From contig MOEB01000002.1 in NCBI GenBank assembly GCA_001939945.1, positions 186,001 to 250,000 on the forward strand: a DNA stretch of 64,000 nt, given 5' to 3'. Shown one piece after another: positions 8,363-20,552 of this stretch. The notes beneath the pieces were generated by a model. The model saw nothing but the letters and a program-made list of their open reading frames with translations, was not told the origin of the DNA and searched no databases. Each line of letters starts with the position of its first letter. Positions within the stretch are counted from its first letter, which is position 1. The position numbers and the translations under genes are program-made. This DNA is from Aerophototrophica crusticola. GTDB lineage: Bacteria > Pseudomonadota > Alphaproteobacteria > Azospirillales > Azospirillaceae.

Positions 8363-9709
8363 ATGCAGATCACCGAGACCAGCGCCGACGGCCTCCGCCG
8401 CGAATACAAGGTCACCGTCCCCGCCGCTGACATCCAGAACCGCGTCACGGCCAAGCTGACGGAGATCGGCAAGTCCGTGCGGATGCCCGGCTTCCGTCCC
8501 GGCAAGGTGCCGATGCCGCTGCTGAAGCAGCGCTATGGCCAGTCCGTGATGGGCGAGGTGCTGGAGGGGGCCGTCAACGACAGCACCGCCAAGGCCGTGG
8601 AGCAGAACAACCTGCGCCCGGCCCTGCAGCCGAAGGTGGAGATCATCAACTTCGCCGATGGCCAGGACCTGGAGTTCGCCGTCAACGTCGAGCTGCTGCC
8701 GGAGTTCGAGCCTGCCGACCTGTCCGCCGTGGAGCTGGACAAGCCGGTGGTCGAGGTGACCGACGCCATGGTGGACGAGGCGCTGGGCCGTCTTTCCAAG
8801 GGCCGCCGCACCACCGTGAAGGTGGAGGAGGAGCGCCCGGCCGCCAGCGGCGACATCCTGCTGATCGATTTCGACGGCTCCGTGGACGGTGAGCGCCGCC
8901 CGGGCATGAAGGGCGAGGGCTATGAGCTGGAGCTTGGCTCCGGCACCTTCATCCCCGGCTTCGAGGACCAGCTGGTCGGCGCCAAGCCCGGCGAGCACAA
9001 GACCGTCACCGTCACCTTCCCGGCCGAGTACCATGCCGCCGAGCTGGCCGGCAAGGAGGCCGTGTTCGAGGTGGACGTGAAGGAGTTGCGCCAGGGCCAG
9101 GACGCCGTCCTGGATGACGAGTTGGCCAAGTCCTTCGGCTTCGACACGCTGGACGCCCTGAAGGACGCCATCCGTGAGCGCATGGCCGCCGATTACGGCA
9201 ATACTTCCCGCCTGCGCGCCAAGCGGGCCCTCCTGGACAAGTTGGCCGAGCTGCACGATTTCGAGGTCCCCGCCGGCATGGTGGACATCGAGTTCAACCA
9301 GATCTGGGAGCGCCTGCAGCAGGAGCTGAAGGCAGGCGGCGGCGACGCCGAGGACAAGGAGAAGGACGAGGAGGCCCTGAAAGCGGAGTACCGCGCCATC
9401 GCCGTGCGCCGCGTCCGTTTGGGCCTGCTCCTTTCCGAGATCGGCCGTCGCAACAATATAACGGTCACCCGTGAGGAGCTTAACCGCGCGGTCATCGAGG
9501 AGGTGCGACGTTACCCTGGCCAGGAGCAGCAGGTCTTCGAGTTCTTCAAGAAGAACCCGCAGGCCGCCGAGGGGCTGCGGGCGCCCATCTACGAGGACAA
9601 GGTGGTCGACTTCATCCTGGGAACGGTTAAGGTCACCGAGAAGCCCGTGTCGGTCGAGGAGCTGATGCGGGAGCCGGAAGAGGACGAGGGCGTCGCCGCG
9701 GCTGCTTGA
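8363..9709 (+). CDS. tig: Trigger factor, ribosome-associated chaperone and peptidyl-prolyl isomerase
   Basis: Binds ribosomal protein L23 at the exit tunnel and shields nascent chains. It has 448 residues from ATG at 8363 (MQITETSADGLRREYKV). The N-terminal ribosome-binding domain contains the signature GFRPGKVPMPLLKQRYG. An FKBP-type PPIase domain follows at about 160-245 (DFDGSVDGE, ELGSGTFIPGFEDQLVGAK). A helical C-terminal chaperone domain follows, with an acidic tail (EPEEDEGVAAAA). It begins the usual tig-clpP-clpX-lon-hupB order. A hairpin without a T-run separates it from clpP. Confidence 0.96.
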   Translation: MQITETSADGLRREYKVTVPAADIQNRVTAKLTEIGKSVRMPGFRPGKVPMPLLKQRYGQSVMGEVLEGAVNDSTAKAVEQNNLRPALQPKVEIINFADGQDLEFAVNVELLPEFEPADLSAVELDKPVVEVTDAMVDEALGRLSKGRRTTVKVEEERPAASGDILLIDFDGSVDGERRPGMKGEGYELELGSGTFIPGFEDQLVGAKPGEHKTVTVTFPAEYHAAELAGKEAVFEVDVKELRQGQDAVLDDELAKSFGFDTLDALKDAIRERMAADYGNTSRLRAKRALLDKLAELHDFEVPAGMVDIEFNQIWERLQQELKAGGGDAEDKEKDEEALKAEYRAIAVRRVRLGLLLSEIGRRNNITVTREELNRAVIEEVRRYPGQEQQVFEFFKKNPQAAEGLRAPIYEDKVVDFILGTVKVTEKPVSVEELMREPEEDEGVAAAA

Positions 9710-9726
9710 GCCCGGCGCGCCGACAG

Positions 9727-9750
9727 GGGAGGGGCCGTGGCGCCCCTCCC
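9727..9750 (+). other. Hairpin between tig and clpP
   Basis: Perfect 9-bp stem, GGGAGGGGC/GCCCCTCCC, with a 6-base loop, 17 bases after tig. There is no T-run, so it is a weak or factor-dependent terminator or an mRNA 3'-end stabiliser. Confidence 0.5.
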
Positions 9751-9804
9751 GGTTGACACGGAACGCACGGGGCCATCCCCGTCGCAGGGAGCAGAGCAGG
9801 TATC

Positions 9805-10431
9805 ATGATCGAGCCGCAGATGAACGCGCTGGTTCCCATGGTGGTCGAGCAGACCAACCGCGGCGAGCGGGCCTACGACATCTATTCCCGCCTCCTGAAG
9901 GAGCGGATCATCTTCCTTGTCGGCGGCGTCAACGACGCGGTGGCCAGCCTGGTCTGCGCCCAGCTGCTGTTCCTGGAGGCGGAGAACCCCAGCAAGGAAA
10001 TCTCCTTTTACATCAACTCGCCCGGCGGCTACGTCACGGCCGGCCTGGCGATTTATGACACCATGCAGTACATCCGCAGCCCGGTGGCCACCATCTGCGT
10101 GGGCCAGGCGGCCAGCATGGGCGCGCTGCTGCTGGCGGGCGGCGCCGCGGGCCGGCGCTTCTCCCTGCCCAACAGCCGGATCATGATCCACCAGCCCTCC
10201 GGCGGCGCCCAGGGCCAGGCGGCGGACATCGAGATCCAGGCGCAGGAGATCCTGCGCATGCGGCACCGCCTGAACGAGATCTTCCATGAGCACACGAAGC
10301 AGCCCATGGACGTGATCGAGAAGGCCGTTGAGCGCGACAAGTTCATGAGCGCGGAGGAGGCGAAAGCCTTCGGCCTGATCGACGAGGTGTTCCATCATCG
10401 CCCCGGCGGCGTGACGTCGCAGGCGGCTTGA
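9805..10431 (+). CDS. clpP: ATP-dependent Clp protease proteolytic subunit
   Basis: Serine peptidase forming the double-heptamer barrel that degrades substrates unfolded by ClpX or ClpA. The 208-residue length is normal. The catalytic triad is visible: Ser104 in GQAASMGA, His129 in IMIHQPSGG and Asp178 in ERDKFM. The short N-terminal propeptide resembles alphaproteobacterial ClpP. It precedes clpX by 284 bases, so clpX may also have its own control region. Confidence 0.97.
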   Translation: MIEPQMNALVPMVVEQTNRGERAYDIYSRLLKERIIFLVGGVNDAVASLVCAQLLFLEAENPSKEISFYINSPGGYVTAGLAIYDTMQYIRSPVATICVGQAASMGALLLAGGAAGRRFSLPNSRIMIHQPSGGAQGQAADIEIQAQEILRMRHRLNEIFHEHTKQPMDVIEKAVERDKFMSAEEAKAFGLIDEVFHHRPGGVTSQAA

Positions 10432-10609
10432 TCAGCGGGGTGCCGGTTCCACTGTGACAGTTGTTGGCGCGATGGGACCGGCTCCGCGAACAATTTATTG
10501 ATCGCCGCGCTTTCCGTGGTGTTGAATGGGCCGGTAGGGCGAAGTGCCCGGCAGGCCCCCACGGTTCCTGGTTGGGGTGGCCCCTTGGTCCGGTGGGTCC
10601 GGGCCGGCG

Positions 10610-10643
10610 GGACACCCGAATGTAGGACACCCGGCGGGTGTCC
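10610..10643 (+). promoter_or_regulatory. clpX leader with two copies of an 8-mer and one complementary arm
   Basis: GGACACCC occurs at 10610-10617 and again at 10625-10632, followed by its exact complement GGGTGTCC at 10636-10643. The second copy forms a tight 8-bp hairpin with a GGC loop. The first copy could form the alternative stem with an 18-base loop. The pair ends 72 bases before the clpX start, in an otherwise gene-free 284-base gap. It may be a leader switch, or a repeat formed by chance in GC-rich DNA. Confidence 0.4.
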
Positions 10644-10715
10644 GGGCGCACGGTACGGGGCGGCAGGCCGAGCCGCCCCCGGATCCGTAGCCACCCGGTG
10701 ATGTACGGAGCACAA

Positions 10716-11978
10716 ATGACCAAGTCGACCGGCGGCGACTCGAAGAACACGCTCTACTGCTCTTTCTGTGGGAAGAGCCAGCACGAGGTGCGCAAGCTCA
10801 TTGCCGGCCCCACCGTGTTCATCTGCGATGAATGCGTCGAGCTGTGCATGGACATCATCCGCGAGGAGAACAAGACCACGCTGGTGAAGTCCCGGGATGG
10901 CGTGCCCACCCCGCGCGACATCTGCTCCGTCCTGGACGATTACGTCATCGGGCAGGAGCATGCGAAGCGCGTGCTGTCCGTGGCCGTGCACAACCACTAC
11001 AAACGCCTGGCCCACGGGGCCAAGCACAACGATGTCGAACTGGCCAAGTCCAACATCCTGCTGGTCGGTCCCACCGGCTCGGGCAAGACGTTGCTGGCGC
11101 AGACGCTGGCCCGCATCATCGACGTGCCCTTCACCATGGCCGATGCCACCACCCTGACGGAGGCTGGCTATGTGGGTGAGGACGTCGAGAACATCATCCT
11201 GAAGCTGTTGCAGGCCGCCGACTACAATGTCGAGCGCGCGCAGCGCGGCATCGTCTACATCGACGAGGTCGACAAGATCAGCCGCAAGTCCGACAACCCG
11301 TCCATCACCCGGGACGTGTCGGGCGAAGGCGTGCAGCAGGCCCTGCTGAAGATCATGGAAGGCACCGTCGCCTCCGTGCCGCCGCAGGGCGGGCGCAAGC
11401 ACCCGCAGCAGGAGTTCCTGCAGGTCGACACCACCAATATCCTCTTCATCTGCGGCGGCGCCTTCGCCGGGCTGGAGCGGATCATCGGCGCCCGCGGCAA
11501 GGGTACCAGCATCGGCTTCGGCGCCGACGTCCGGGCACCAGAGGAGCGCCGCACCGGCGACATCCTGCGGGAGGTGGAACCTGAGGACCTGCTGAAGTTC
11601 GGTCTGATCCCGGAGTTCGTGGGCCGCCTGCCCGTGGTGGCCACGCTCCACGACCTGGATGAGGCCGCGCTGATCGAGATCCTGACCCGTCCGAAGAATG
11701 CCCTGGTCAAGCAGTACCAGCGCCTGTTCGAGATGGAGGACGTGAAGCTGGCGGTCCACGAGGAGGCGCTGAAGTCCATCGCCAACAAGGCGATCCAGCG
11801 CAAGACCGGTGCCCGCGGCCTCCGCTCCATCATGGAGTCGATCCTGCTGGAGCCGATGTTCGACCTGCCCGGCCTGACGGGCGTGGAAGAGATCGTGATC
11901 AACAAGGAAGTGGTGGATGGCCGCGCACGGCCCCTCTACATCTACTCCGACCGGCGGGAGACGGGATCGGGCGCCTGA
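10716..11978 (+). CDS. clpX: ATP-dependent Clp protease ATP-binding subunit ClpX
   Basis: AAA+ unfoldase that feeds substrates to ClpP. It has 420 residues from ATG at 10716, with GGAG five bases upstream. The N-terminal zinc-binding domain has Cys15, Cys18, Cys37 and Cys40. Walker A is GPTGSGKT at 118-125 and Walker B is [10 protein letters not shown] near 179-188. The substrate-pore loop GYVGED is at about 151-156 and the ClpP-binding IGF-type loop is SIGFGADV. The sensor-2 region [10 protein letters not shown] is present. In Caulobacter-type alphaproteobacteria ClpXP degrades cell-cycle regulators. Confidence 0.97.
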   Translation: MTKSTGGDSKNTLYCSFCGKSQHEVRKLIAGPTVFICDECVELCMDIIREENKTTLVKSRDGVPTPRDICSVLDDYVIGQEHAKRVLSVAVHNHYKRLAHGAKHNDVELAKSNILLVGPTGSGKTLLAQTLARIIDVPFTMADATTLTEAGYVGEDVENIILKLLQAADYNVERAQRGIVYIDEVDKISRKSDNPSITRDVSGEGVQQALLKIMEGTVASVPPQGGRKHPQQEFLQVDTTNILFICGGAFAGLERIIGARGKGTSIGFGADVRAPEERRTGDILREVEPEDLLKFGLIPEFVGRLPVVATLHDLDEAALIEILTRPKNALVKQYQRLFEMEDVKLAVHEEALKSIANKAIQRKTGARGLRSIMESILLEPMFDLPGLTGVEEIVINKEVVDGRARPLYIYSDRRETGSGA

Positions 11979-12012
11979 CCCGACCTGCCGACCGTATACC
12001 GGACCAAGTCAG

Positions 12013-12048
12013 CCGGACCTGTCCCCTGGGCAGGTCCGGTTTTCTTTT
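12013..12048 (+). terminator. Intrinsic terminator after clpX
   Basis: A 9-bp stem, CCGGACCTG/CAGGTCCGG, with a 9-base loop is followed by a run of nine T in ten bases, 35 bases past the clpX stop. Confidence 0.85.
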
Positions 12049-12134
12049 GTGGCTCCATTTTTGGCGTACGCGGTCCTTCGCCTTGCCCGCGTCCTATGCT
12101 CCCGATCCCTGCAAGGGACAACAATGTCCCGGCC

Positions 12135-12165
12135 CTTGAAGGGGGGGTATGGGTGTGCCACGTTA
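12135..12165 (+). promoter_or_regulatory. Candidate heat-shock (RpoH) promoter of lon
   Basis: CTTGAA, 17 bases, then CCACGTTA. This resembles the alphaproteobacterial RpoH pattern CTTGAA-N17-CCANAT with one mismatch in the -10. It lies about 100 bases before lon and after the clpX terminator, so lon would have its own transcript. The -35 falls inside a C/G-rich palindrome, so chance similarity is possible. Confidence 0.42.
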
Positions 12166-12267
12166 CCCCCATGGCCGTCGCCGGCCGGACATGCGCCCAG
12201 CCGGGGCATGCCGGCGGTCCGGGCCCCAGGGGGGCTGACGGCGCACTTTGACCAGAAGGCGTTCCCT

Positions 12268-14676
<2,409 letters not shown>

Positions 14677-14826
14677 AGACGGCTGCGAAATCGTGTGAAT
14701 TGGAACCCGTTCGCCCCCTCGATTTTGCGCCATCCACGGCGCTTTGGGGGCGGCGGGAACCCAATCAAGACGTGCCCGGAACCACGGGCGTCGCAACCGA
14801 ATCTCTCATGACGAGGGGGGCCTTCA

Positions 14827-15099
14827 GTGAATAAGAACGATCTCGTTGCCGCGGTCGCCGAGGCGGCTGGCCTGTCTAAGGCGGACGCCAACAAGGCGGT
14901 CGATGCGGTGTTCGATGGGATCACCGGTGCCCTGCAGAAGGGTGACGAGGTGCGGCTGGTGGGCTTTGGCACCTTCGGCGTCGCCGAGCGCGCCGCCTCC
15001 GAGGGCCGGAACCCGCGCACCGGTGAGAAGATCACCATCGCGGCGAGCAAGCAGCCGAAGTTCAAGCCCGGCAAGGGCCTGAAAGACGCGCTGAACTGA
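14827..15099 (+). CDS. hupB: DNA-binding protein HU-beta
   Basis: Small dimeric nucleoid protein that bends DNA. It has 90 residues with a GTG start, [21 protein letters not shown]; no nearer start fits the family. The conserved beta-arm begins at [24 protein letters not shown] and the C terminus [12 protein letters not shown] is typical. It lies 150 bases after lon and is closed by a strong terminator, so it is probably transcribed alone as well as by read-through. Confidence 0.97.
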   Translation: MNKNDLVAAVAEAAGLSKADANKAVDAVFDGITGALQKGDEVRLVGFGTFGVAERAASEGRNPRTGEKITIAASKQPKFKPGKGLKDALN

Positions 15100-15135
15100 G
15101 CGATTCCCGGAGTCTTGTCGACGCCGGGATGAGGA

Positions 15136-15168
15136 AGCGGGCCAGTTTAGGCCCGCTTTTTCTTTTTT
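15136..15168 (+). terminator. Intrinsic terminator after hupB
   Basis: An 8-bp GC-rich stem, AGCGGGCC/GGCCCGCT, with loop AGTTTA is followed by a T-rich tail of 11 bases with one C. Confidence 0.92.
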
Positions 15169-15236
15169 CGGGATGACGGGAGCCCCGTGACAGTTGACGT
15201 CGGCCCCGGCCTTCATTAGGCAGTGCGGCATCCGGC

Positions 15237-15311
<75 letters not shown>

Positions 15312-15327
15312 GCCTTCCAGGATCCCC

Positions 15328-15975
15328 TCAGCCGATCAGCTTGCGCAGGTGCTGGCCCAGGGTCTTACGGCGCTTGATCTTCTGCTTGGACGCCCGGTTG
15401 CGCCGCCAGTCCTCAATGAAGGTGGCCGCGTGCTCCGCCGGAATCCCGAAGACGACATCGAATCCGGTGCAGGCATAGCGCCGCTTGTCCGCTTGGAGCG
15501 CCTTGTAAAGAGTCACGATGTCGGGCCACTGGGCGGGATCGTGGGGCACATGGGGAGGCGCCAGGAAGCAGCGGGCGTCGTCCACCAGCACCACATGGGG
15601 CAGGGGGGAGGCGTTGATGATCGCCAACTCCTCCAGCACGGGGCACTCGTCCCCCTCGCCGGCGGTGTCGAGCGCGCTCCAATGGGCATCCAGCCAGAAC
15701 AGGGCAGGGGATGTGAGGGTCGGCACAAGGTCCGACAACACCGTCCGCGTGTCGCCCAGCCGGAAATCGATGTTGGCCGTCCCCGCATGGCGTTCCTTCG
15801 CCTGCCGGTGCAACGCGGGCTGGGCTTCTATGGTGGTCACCTGCCCGAACAGGCCGGCGGCCCAGGCGGCGGTGTCGCCGTGGTAGGTGCCCGTCTCGAC
15901 GAAATGCCCCAGGCCGAAGGTCCGGCGCATCCAGTCCACATGGTCCCGCGGGACGCCCTCGTTGAAGATGCCCAT
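15328..15975 (-). CDS. Class I SAM-methyltransferase-like protein
   Basis: A 215-residue protein from ATG at 15975, which has AGAAGG eight bases upstream. In-frame starts further out (ATG at 16026, TTG at 16074) would give up to 248 residues. Residues near 20-45 read GHFVETGTYHGDTAAWAAGLFG then VTTIEAQP, a Rossmann-type SAM-binding motif I with the acidic residue of motif II. LGDTRTVLSDLV and FWLDAHWS follow, as in the Methyltransf_24/FkbM-like superfamily. The basic tail (KQKIKRRK) may contact a polymer or membrane. The substrate is unknown. The gene faces tRNA-Val, with stop and tRNA only 17 bases apart. Confidence 0.72.
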   Translation of the reverse strand: MGIFNEGVPRDHVDWMRRTFGLGHFVETGTYHGDTAAWAAGLFGQVTTIEAQPALHRQAKERHAGTANIDFRLGDTRTVLSDLVPTLTSPALFWLDAHWSALDTAGEGDECPVLEELAIINASPLPHVVLVDDARCFLAPPHVPHDPAQWPDIVTLYKALQADKRRYACTGFDVVFGIPAEHAATFIEDWRRNRASKQKIKRRKTLGQHLRKLIG

Positions 15976-16155
15976 GACGCCTACCTTCTGTGCCCCGCCG
16001 AACAAGCCGGCCTCTGCCCCCGGCATACGGAGGCCGTCGAGGATTGTCCAGACGGGTTCCCCCGTTCGGATCAAATCCGCTTACCACCCGGCCGCGCGCC
16101 GCGGTAGAGTGGGGCGGCCCGGAACGCGCGCGGGTGAGCATTGGCGGAGGACGGT

Positions 16156-16383
16156 GTGGACGCGGACAACGACCGGCGGCTGGGGGACCGAATCCTGCAT
16201 TCCCTGGACCTCGCGGTCCACCAAGGACACCTGGAGATCGCCGAGCAGCTCTGGCGTGCCCTGGAACTGACCCTGACCCAGTTCGGCGGGCCGGGGGCGT
16301 TGGAGCGGCGCGAACCGCCCAGCCGCCTCGACCTCGTGTATGACGCGCTGGAGGCGCTGCGGGCGCGCGACCGGGCGGCCTGA
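16156..16383 (+). CDS. Small acidic helical protein of unknown function
   Basis: A 75-residue frame from GTG at 16156, chosen because GGAGG lies exactly five bases upstream; a TTG at 16141 is the alternative. The sequence begins MDADNDRRLGDRILHS and is largely helical in character (LDLAVHQGHLEIAEQLWRAL, YDALEALRARDRAA). There are no cysteines, membrane segment or signal. It is divergent from the methyltransferase-like gene and ends 115 bases before tRNA-Asp. I do not recognise a family. Confidence 0.6.
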   Translation: MDADNDRRLGDRILHSLDLAVHQGHLEIAEQLWRALELTLTQFGGPGALERREPPSRLDLVYDALEALRARDRAA

Positions 16384-16420
16384 GGAGGGCGGCTATTTCG
16401 TTAAGCAGGCGCTTTCCTGT

Positions 16421-16449
16421 TTGACAAAGGGGGAAGGGGCCCCTATACA
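16421..16449 (+). promoter_or_regulatory. Strong sigma70 promoter for tRNA-Asp
   Basis: TTGACA-N17-TATACA: a perfect -35, a 5 of 6 -10 and ideal spacing, about 49 bases before tRNA-Asp. Confidence 0.8.
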
Positions 16450-16497
16450 CCCGCCCACCCCGACGGCGCCGTCCGGTGCCGCCCCCGGGGATGCAAC

Positions 16498-16574
<77 letters not shown>

Positions 16575-16950
16575 TTCCCCATCCGGATTCCAATCCGACG
16601 GGGCTCTGGGTCGGAAGCCGACCCGCGGCAAAGTCCGCAAACCCGCCCTGGTGGCACTCTTCGCGACCGCGTCAAGATGTCCCTCCCGCGCCTGCGTAGG
16701 CGGATAAGGGAACGAACCTTCCCACCTTCATTAAACCTCGGAAAGCCCTGCGGAATTCGCCGCGCGGCTATCCTCCTGCACTGCCACGAATAGGGCGTAA
16801 TTTGCTTTCCTTGGCCGGAGGCTGTGCCTATATTCGCCTCGGCCCCGAGTGGGGCTTTCCGTCCATGACCGCCATGCCGGGACGGGCGCGGGGATGCGGG
16901 GTTATACCCCACCCCGGGCGCGATGCCCGGCAGGCTGAAACGGTGTGACG
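16575..16950 (+). other. nuo operon upstream region, no gene seen
   Basis: No credible coding frame in 376 bases. A -10-like TATATT at 16829-16834 has no good -35 (best TTTCCT at 17-base spacing). A short GCCCC/GGGGC hairpin follows at about 16842-16855. This stretch must hold the nuo promoter, but I cannot place it firmly. Confidence 0.5.
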
Positions 16951-17331
16951 ATGTCAAACCCGCTGTCCAACCCGCTGCTGGTCGAATACCTGCCGATCCT
17001 GATCTTCCTCGGCATCGCCATCGTCATCGCCGGCGCCATGGTCGCGGCGTCGCTGGTGGTCGCCCGCCAGAAGCCGGACAGCGAGAAGCTGTCAGCCTAT
17101 GAGTGCGGCTTCGAACCCTTCTCCGACGCGCGCAGCAAGTTCGACGTCCGATTCTACCTGGTCGCCATCCTGTTCATCATCTTCGACCTGGAAGTCGCCT
17201 TCCTGTTCCCCTGGGCCATCGCCCTGGGCGACATCGGGATGTTCGGATTCTGGTCCATGATGGTGTTCCTGGGCATCCTGACGATCGGCTTCATTTACGA
17301 GTGGAAGAAGGGCGCGCTGGAGTGGGAGTGA
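16951..17331 (+). CDS. nuoA: NADH-quinone oxidoreductase subunit A
   Basis: Membrane subunit of complex I (NDH-1) near the quinone site. It has 126 residues from ATG at 16951; GTG at 16945 is an alternative. Three hydrophobic helices are visible. The conserved loop [16 protein letters not shown] carries the Cys that becomes accessible in the deactive enzyme. [22 protein letters not shown] is the family signature, given here in outline. First gene of a 14-gene nuo operon. Confidence 0.96.
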   Translation: MSNPLSNPLLVEYLPILIFLGIAIVIAGAMVAASLVVARQKPDSEKLSAYECGFEPFSDARSKFDVRFYLVAILFIIFDLEVAFLFPWAIALGDIGMFGFWSMMVFLGILTIGFIYEWKKGALEWE

Positions 17332-17362
17332 TCCCCGCCGCCGGCCCTTCGGGAGCATCCCC

Positions 17363-17911
17363 ATGACCGACCTCGTGACCACCAACACCCGCCCGCTGCC
17401 GCCCGGCCAGGCCCAGGACGCCTATCTCAAGGCCGTCACGACCGAGCTGAACGACAAGGGCTTCCTGGTCGCCAAGTTCGACGACCTGCTGGACTGGGCC
17501 CGCACCGGATCCCTGTGGCCCATGACCTTCGGGCTGGCCTGCTGCGCGGTGGAGATGATCCACGCCTATATGGCGCGCTATGACCTGGACCGCTTCGGCG
17601 TGATCCCGCGTCCCAGCCCGCGCCAGTCGGACGTGATGATCGTCGCCGGCACGCTGTGCAACAAGATGGCCCCGGCCCTGCGCAAGGTCTATGACCAGAT
17701 GGCGGAGCCCCGGTGGGTCATCTCCATGGGCTCCTGCGCCAATGGCGGCGGCTACTACCATTACAGCTACAGTGTCGTCCGTGGCTGCGACCGGATCGTG
17801 CCGGTGGACATCTATGTCCCGGGCTGCCCGCCCACGGCCGAGGCGTTGGTGTACGGCATCCTGCAGCTCCAGAAGAAGATCAAGAACGGCAACCGCCTGG
17901 TCCGGGCCTGA
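17363..17911 (+). CDS. nuoB: NADH-quinone oxidoreductase subunit B
   Basis: Carries the terminal [4Fe-4S] cluster N2 that reduces quinone. It has 182 residues. The cluster ligands are visible as the tandem Cys60-Cys61 ([10 protein letters not shown]), Cys125 (MGSCANGGG) and Cys155 (VPGCPPTAE). It follows nuoA by 31 bases and belongs to the peripheral Q-module. Confidence 0.97.
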   Translation: MTDLVTTNTRPLPPGQAQDAYLKAVTTELNDKGFLVAKFDDLLDWARTGSLWPMTFGLACCAVEMIHAYMARYDLDRFGVIPRPSPRQSDVMIVAGTLCNKMAPALRKVYDQMAEPRWVISMGSCANGGGYYHYSYSVVRGCDRIVPVDIYVPGCPPTAEALVYGILQLQKKIKNGNRLVRA

Positions 17912-17945
17912 CCGCCCGCCGCCCCGGTGACCGAAGGACGTTGAG

Positions 17946-18650
17946 ATGAGCGACCAAGCCCTCCAGGAACTCGGCGACCACATCGCCGCCGCCCTAGGCG
18001 ACGCGGTGCTGAAGACGGAGGTCCGCTTCGGCGAGCTGGCCGTCACCGTGCGGCGTGAGTCGGTGGCCCGGGTGCTGCAGTTCCTCCGCGACGACAGCAC
18101 CACCCACTGCGAGATGTTGGCGGACATCGCCGGCGTGGACTATCCCGGGCGCGCCGAGCGGTTCGAGGTGGTCTATAACCTGCTGTCCGTGAAGCACAAT
18201 CACCGCGTCCGGGTGAAGTGCAGCACGGATGAGGACACGCCCGTCCCCTCCGTCACCGGCATCTATCCAGTGGCCGGCTGGTTCGAGCGCGAGGCCTGGG
18301 ACCTGTACGGCATCTTCTTCGCCGACCACCCGGATCTGCGCCGCATCCTGACCGATTACGGCTTCGAGGGGCACCCGCTGCGCAAGGATTTCCCGCTCAC
18401 GGGCTATGTGGAGATGCGCTACGACGAGGAGCAGAAGCGCGTCGTCTATGAGCCGGTGCGGCTGACGCAGGATTTCCGCACCTTCGAGTTCCTGTCCCCT
18501 TGGGAGGGCATGACCGATGTCCAGCTCCCTGGCGACGAGAAGGCGGTGATCCCGCTTGGCGCCGTGAACCCGACCATGCGGGAGATGGCCAACAATCCCG
18601 CCGCCAAGCCGCTGGCCACGCCGACCGGCGCCGACCCGGTAAAGGGCTGA
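17946..18650 (+). CDS. nuoC: NADH-quinone oxidoreductase subunit C
   Basis: 30-kDa-type subunit of the Q-module. It has 234 residues. The signature region [21 protein letters not shown] and the conserved [20 protein letters not shown], then [20 protein letters not shown], are present. It is a separate gene from nuoD (16 bases apart), unlike the fused nuoCD of enterobacteria. The C-terminal 35 residues are variable and proline/alanine rich. Confidence 0.96.
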   Translation: MSDQALQELGDHIAAALGDAVLKTEVRFGELAVTVRRESVARVLQFLRDDSTTHCEMLADIAGVDYPGRAERFEVVYNLLSVKHNHRVRVKCSTDEDTPVPSVTGIYPVAGWFEREAWDLYGIFFADHPDLRRILTDYGFEGHPLRKDFPLTGYVEMRYDEEQKRVVYEPVRLTQDFRTFEFLSPWEGMTDVQLPGDEKAVIPLGAVNPTMREMANNPAAKPLATPTGADPVKG

Positions 18651-18666
18651 GGGGGAGAGCAAGACC

Positions 18667-19908
18667 ATGGCACAGACCCTTGTCCCGACGACGGCCAACG
18701 GCCAGCTCACCGGCGTGAACGCCGGCGGCGAGGTCCAGATCAAGCCGTTCACCATGAACTTCGGCCCCCAGCACCCGGCCGCGCACGGCGTGCTGCGCCT
18801 GGTGCTGGAGATGGACGGCGAGGTGGTGGAGCGGGCAGATCCGCATATCGGCCTGCTGCACCGCGGCACCGAGAAGTTCATCGAGTACAAGACCTATCTG
18901 CAGGCGAACCCGTACTTCGACCGGCTGGACTATGTGTCGCCCATGTGCATGGAGCACACCTTCGTCCTGGCGCAGGAAAAGCTGCTGGGCATCGCCCCGC
19001 CGAAGCGCGGCCAGTACATCCGGGTCATGTTCGCCGAGCTGACCCGCATCCTGAACCACCTGCTGAATATCACGACCTTTGCCCTGGACGTTGGCGCCAT
19101 CACGCCGGCCCTGTGGGGCTTCGAGGAGCGTGAGAAGCTGATGGAGTTCTATGAGCGCGTCTCCGGCGCCCGGCTCCATGCCAACTATTTCCGCGCCGGT
19201 GGCGTGCACCTGGACCTGCCGGCGGGCCTCGCCGACGACATCTGGGAGTACACGGAGCGTTTCCCGAAGTTCGTGGAAGACCTGGACAACCTGCTGACCG
19301 AGAACCGGGTGTTCAAGCAGCGCACCGTGGACATCGGCGTGGTGAGCCCGGAGGACGCGCTGGCCTGGGGCTTCAGTGGCCCGATGCTGCGCGGCTCCAA
19401 CGTGGCCTGGGACCTGCGCAAGTCGCAGCCCTATGACAGCTATGAGGAGTTCGACTTCGACGTCCCCGTGGGCCTGACCGGCGACTGCTATGCCCGGTAC
19501 CTGGTCCGCATGGAGGAGATGCGCGAGTCGAACAAGATCGTCCGGCAAGCTCTGCAGAAGCTGGCCAACACGCCGGGCCCGGTGAAGGTGAACGACCGCA
19601 AGGTCGCGCCGCCGCCGCGGGGTGAGATGAAGCGGAACATGGAGTCCCTCATCCACCACTTCAAGCTCTACACCGAGGGCTACCACGTGCCCGCGGGGGA
19701 GACCTACACCGCCACCGAGTCGCCCAAGGGCGAGTTCGGCGTGTACCTGGTCTCCGACGGCACCAACAAGCCTTACCGGTGCAAGATCCGCCCCACCGGC
19801 TTCTCGCACCTGCAGGCCATGGATTTCATGTCCAAGGGCCACATGCTCGCCGACAGTGTCGCGATCATCGGCTCCATGGACATCGTGTTCGGAGAGATCG
19901 ACCGATGA
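18667..19908 (+). CDS. nuoD: NADH-quinone oxidoreductase subunit D
   Basis: 49-kDa-type subunit lining the quinone cavity and related to the [NiFe]-hydrogenase large subunit. It has 413 residues. [23 protein letters not shown] contains the quinone-site histidine. [15 protein letters not shown] and the C-terminal DIVFGEIDR are family landmarks. The start is preceded by GGGGGAGAG. Its stop overlaps the nuoE start by four bases (ATGA). Confidence 0.97.
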   Translation: MAQTLVPTTANGQLTGVNAGGEVQIKPFTMNFGPQHPAAHGVLRLVLEMDGEVVERADPHIGLLHRGTEKFIEYKTYLQANPYFDRLDYVSPMCMEHTFVLAQEKLLGIAPPKRGQYIRVMFAELTRILNHLLNITTFALDVGAITPALWGFEEREKLMEFYERVSGARLHANYFRAGGVHLDLPAGLADDIWEYTERFPKFVEDLDNLLTENRVFKQRTVDIGVVSPEDALAWGFSGPMLRGSNVAWDLRKSQPYDSYEEFDFDVPVGLTGDCYARYLVRMEEMRESNKIVRQALQKLANTPGPVKVNDRKVAPPPRGEMKRNMESLIHHFKLYTEGYHVPAGETYTATESPKGEFGVYLVSDGTNKPYRCKIRPTGFSHLQAMDFMSKGHMLADSVAIIGSMDIVFGEIDR

Positions 19909-20540
19909 GCGCCGCCACCGTCCCGGGCACCGCCCCCGGCAGCTTCCAGTTCACGCCCGAGAACATGGAGCTGGCGCAACGGATCATCGCCAAGTACCCG
20001 CCGGGGCGGCAGCAGAGCGCTGTCATGCCCTTGCTCGACCTCGCCCAGCGCCAGAATGACAACTGGCTGCCGGAGGCCGCGATCAACTACGTGGCCGACC
20101 TGCTGGAGATGCCGCGCATCCGGGCGAAGGAAGTCGCGACCTTCTACACGATGTACAACCTGAAGCCGGTCGGGAAGCACTTCGTCCAGGTCTGCACCAC
20201 CACCCCGTGCTGGCTGCGCGGGTCGGACGACGTGCTGCATGCCTGCGAGAAGAAGCTGGGCATCAAGCCGGGGGAGACCACGGCCGACGGCCAGTTCACC
20301 GTCATCGAGGTGGAGTGCCTTGGCGCCTGCGTCAACGCGCCCATGATGCAGGTGAACGACGATTTCTACGAGGACCTGACGGCGGAAACGACCGAGGCCA
20401 TCCTCGACAAGCTTGCCCGCGGCGAGAAGCCCGTGCCGGGCCCGCAGAGCGGCCGCAAGGGGTCCTATCCCATCGGCGGCCCGACCACCCTGGTCGAGCA
20501 GGCCATCCGTGCCGGCGTGAAGCCGGCCGGGCAGAAGTGA
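19905..20540 (+). CDS. nuoE: NADH-quinone oxidoreductase subunit E
   Basis: 24-kDa-type subunit of the NADH-oxidising N-module with [2Fe-2S] cluster N1a. It has 211 residues from the ATG overlapping the nuoD stop. The thioredoxin-like fold holds the four ligands Cys97, Cys102, Cys138 and Cys142 ([24 protein letters not shown]). The tail of about 40 residues beyond the fold ([15 protein letters not shown]) is longer than in E. coli and typical of alphaproteobacteria. Confidence 0.96.
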   Translation: MSAATVPGTAPGSFQFTPENMELAQRIIAKYPPGRQQSAVMPLLDLAQRQNDNWLPEAAINYVADLLEMPRIRAKEVATFYTMYNLKPVGKHFVQVCTTTPCWLRGSDDVLHACEKKLGIKPGETTADGQFTVIEVECLGACVNAPMMQVNDDFYEDLTAETTEAILDKLARGEKPVPGPQSGRKGSYPIGGPTTLVEQAIRAGVKPAGQK

Positions 20541-20552
20541 GGGGAGCCAGCC

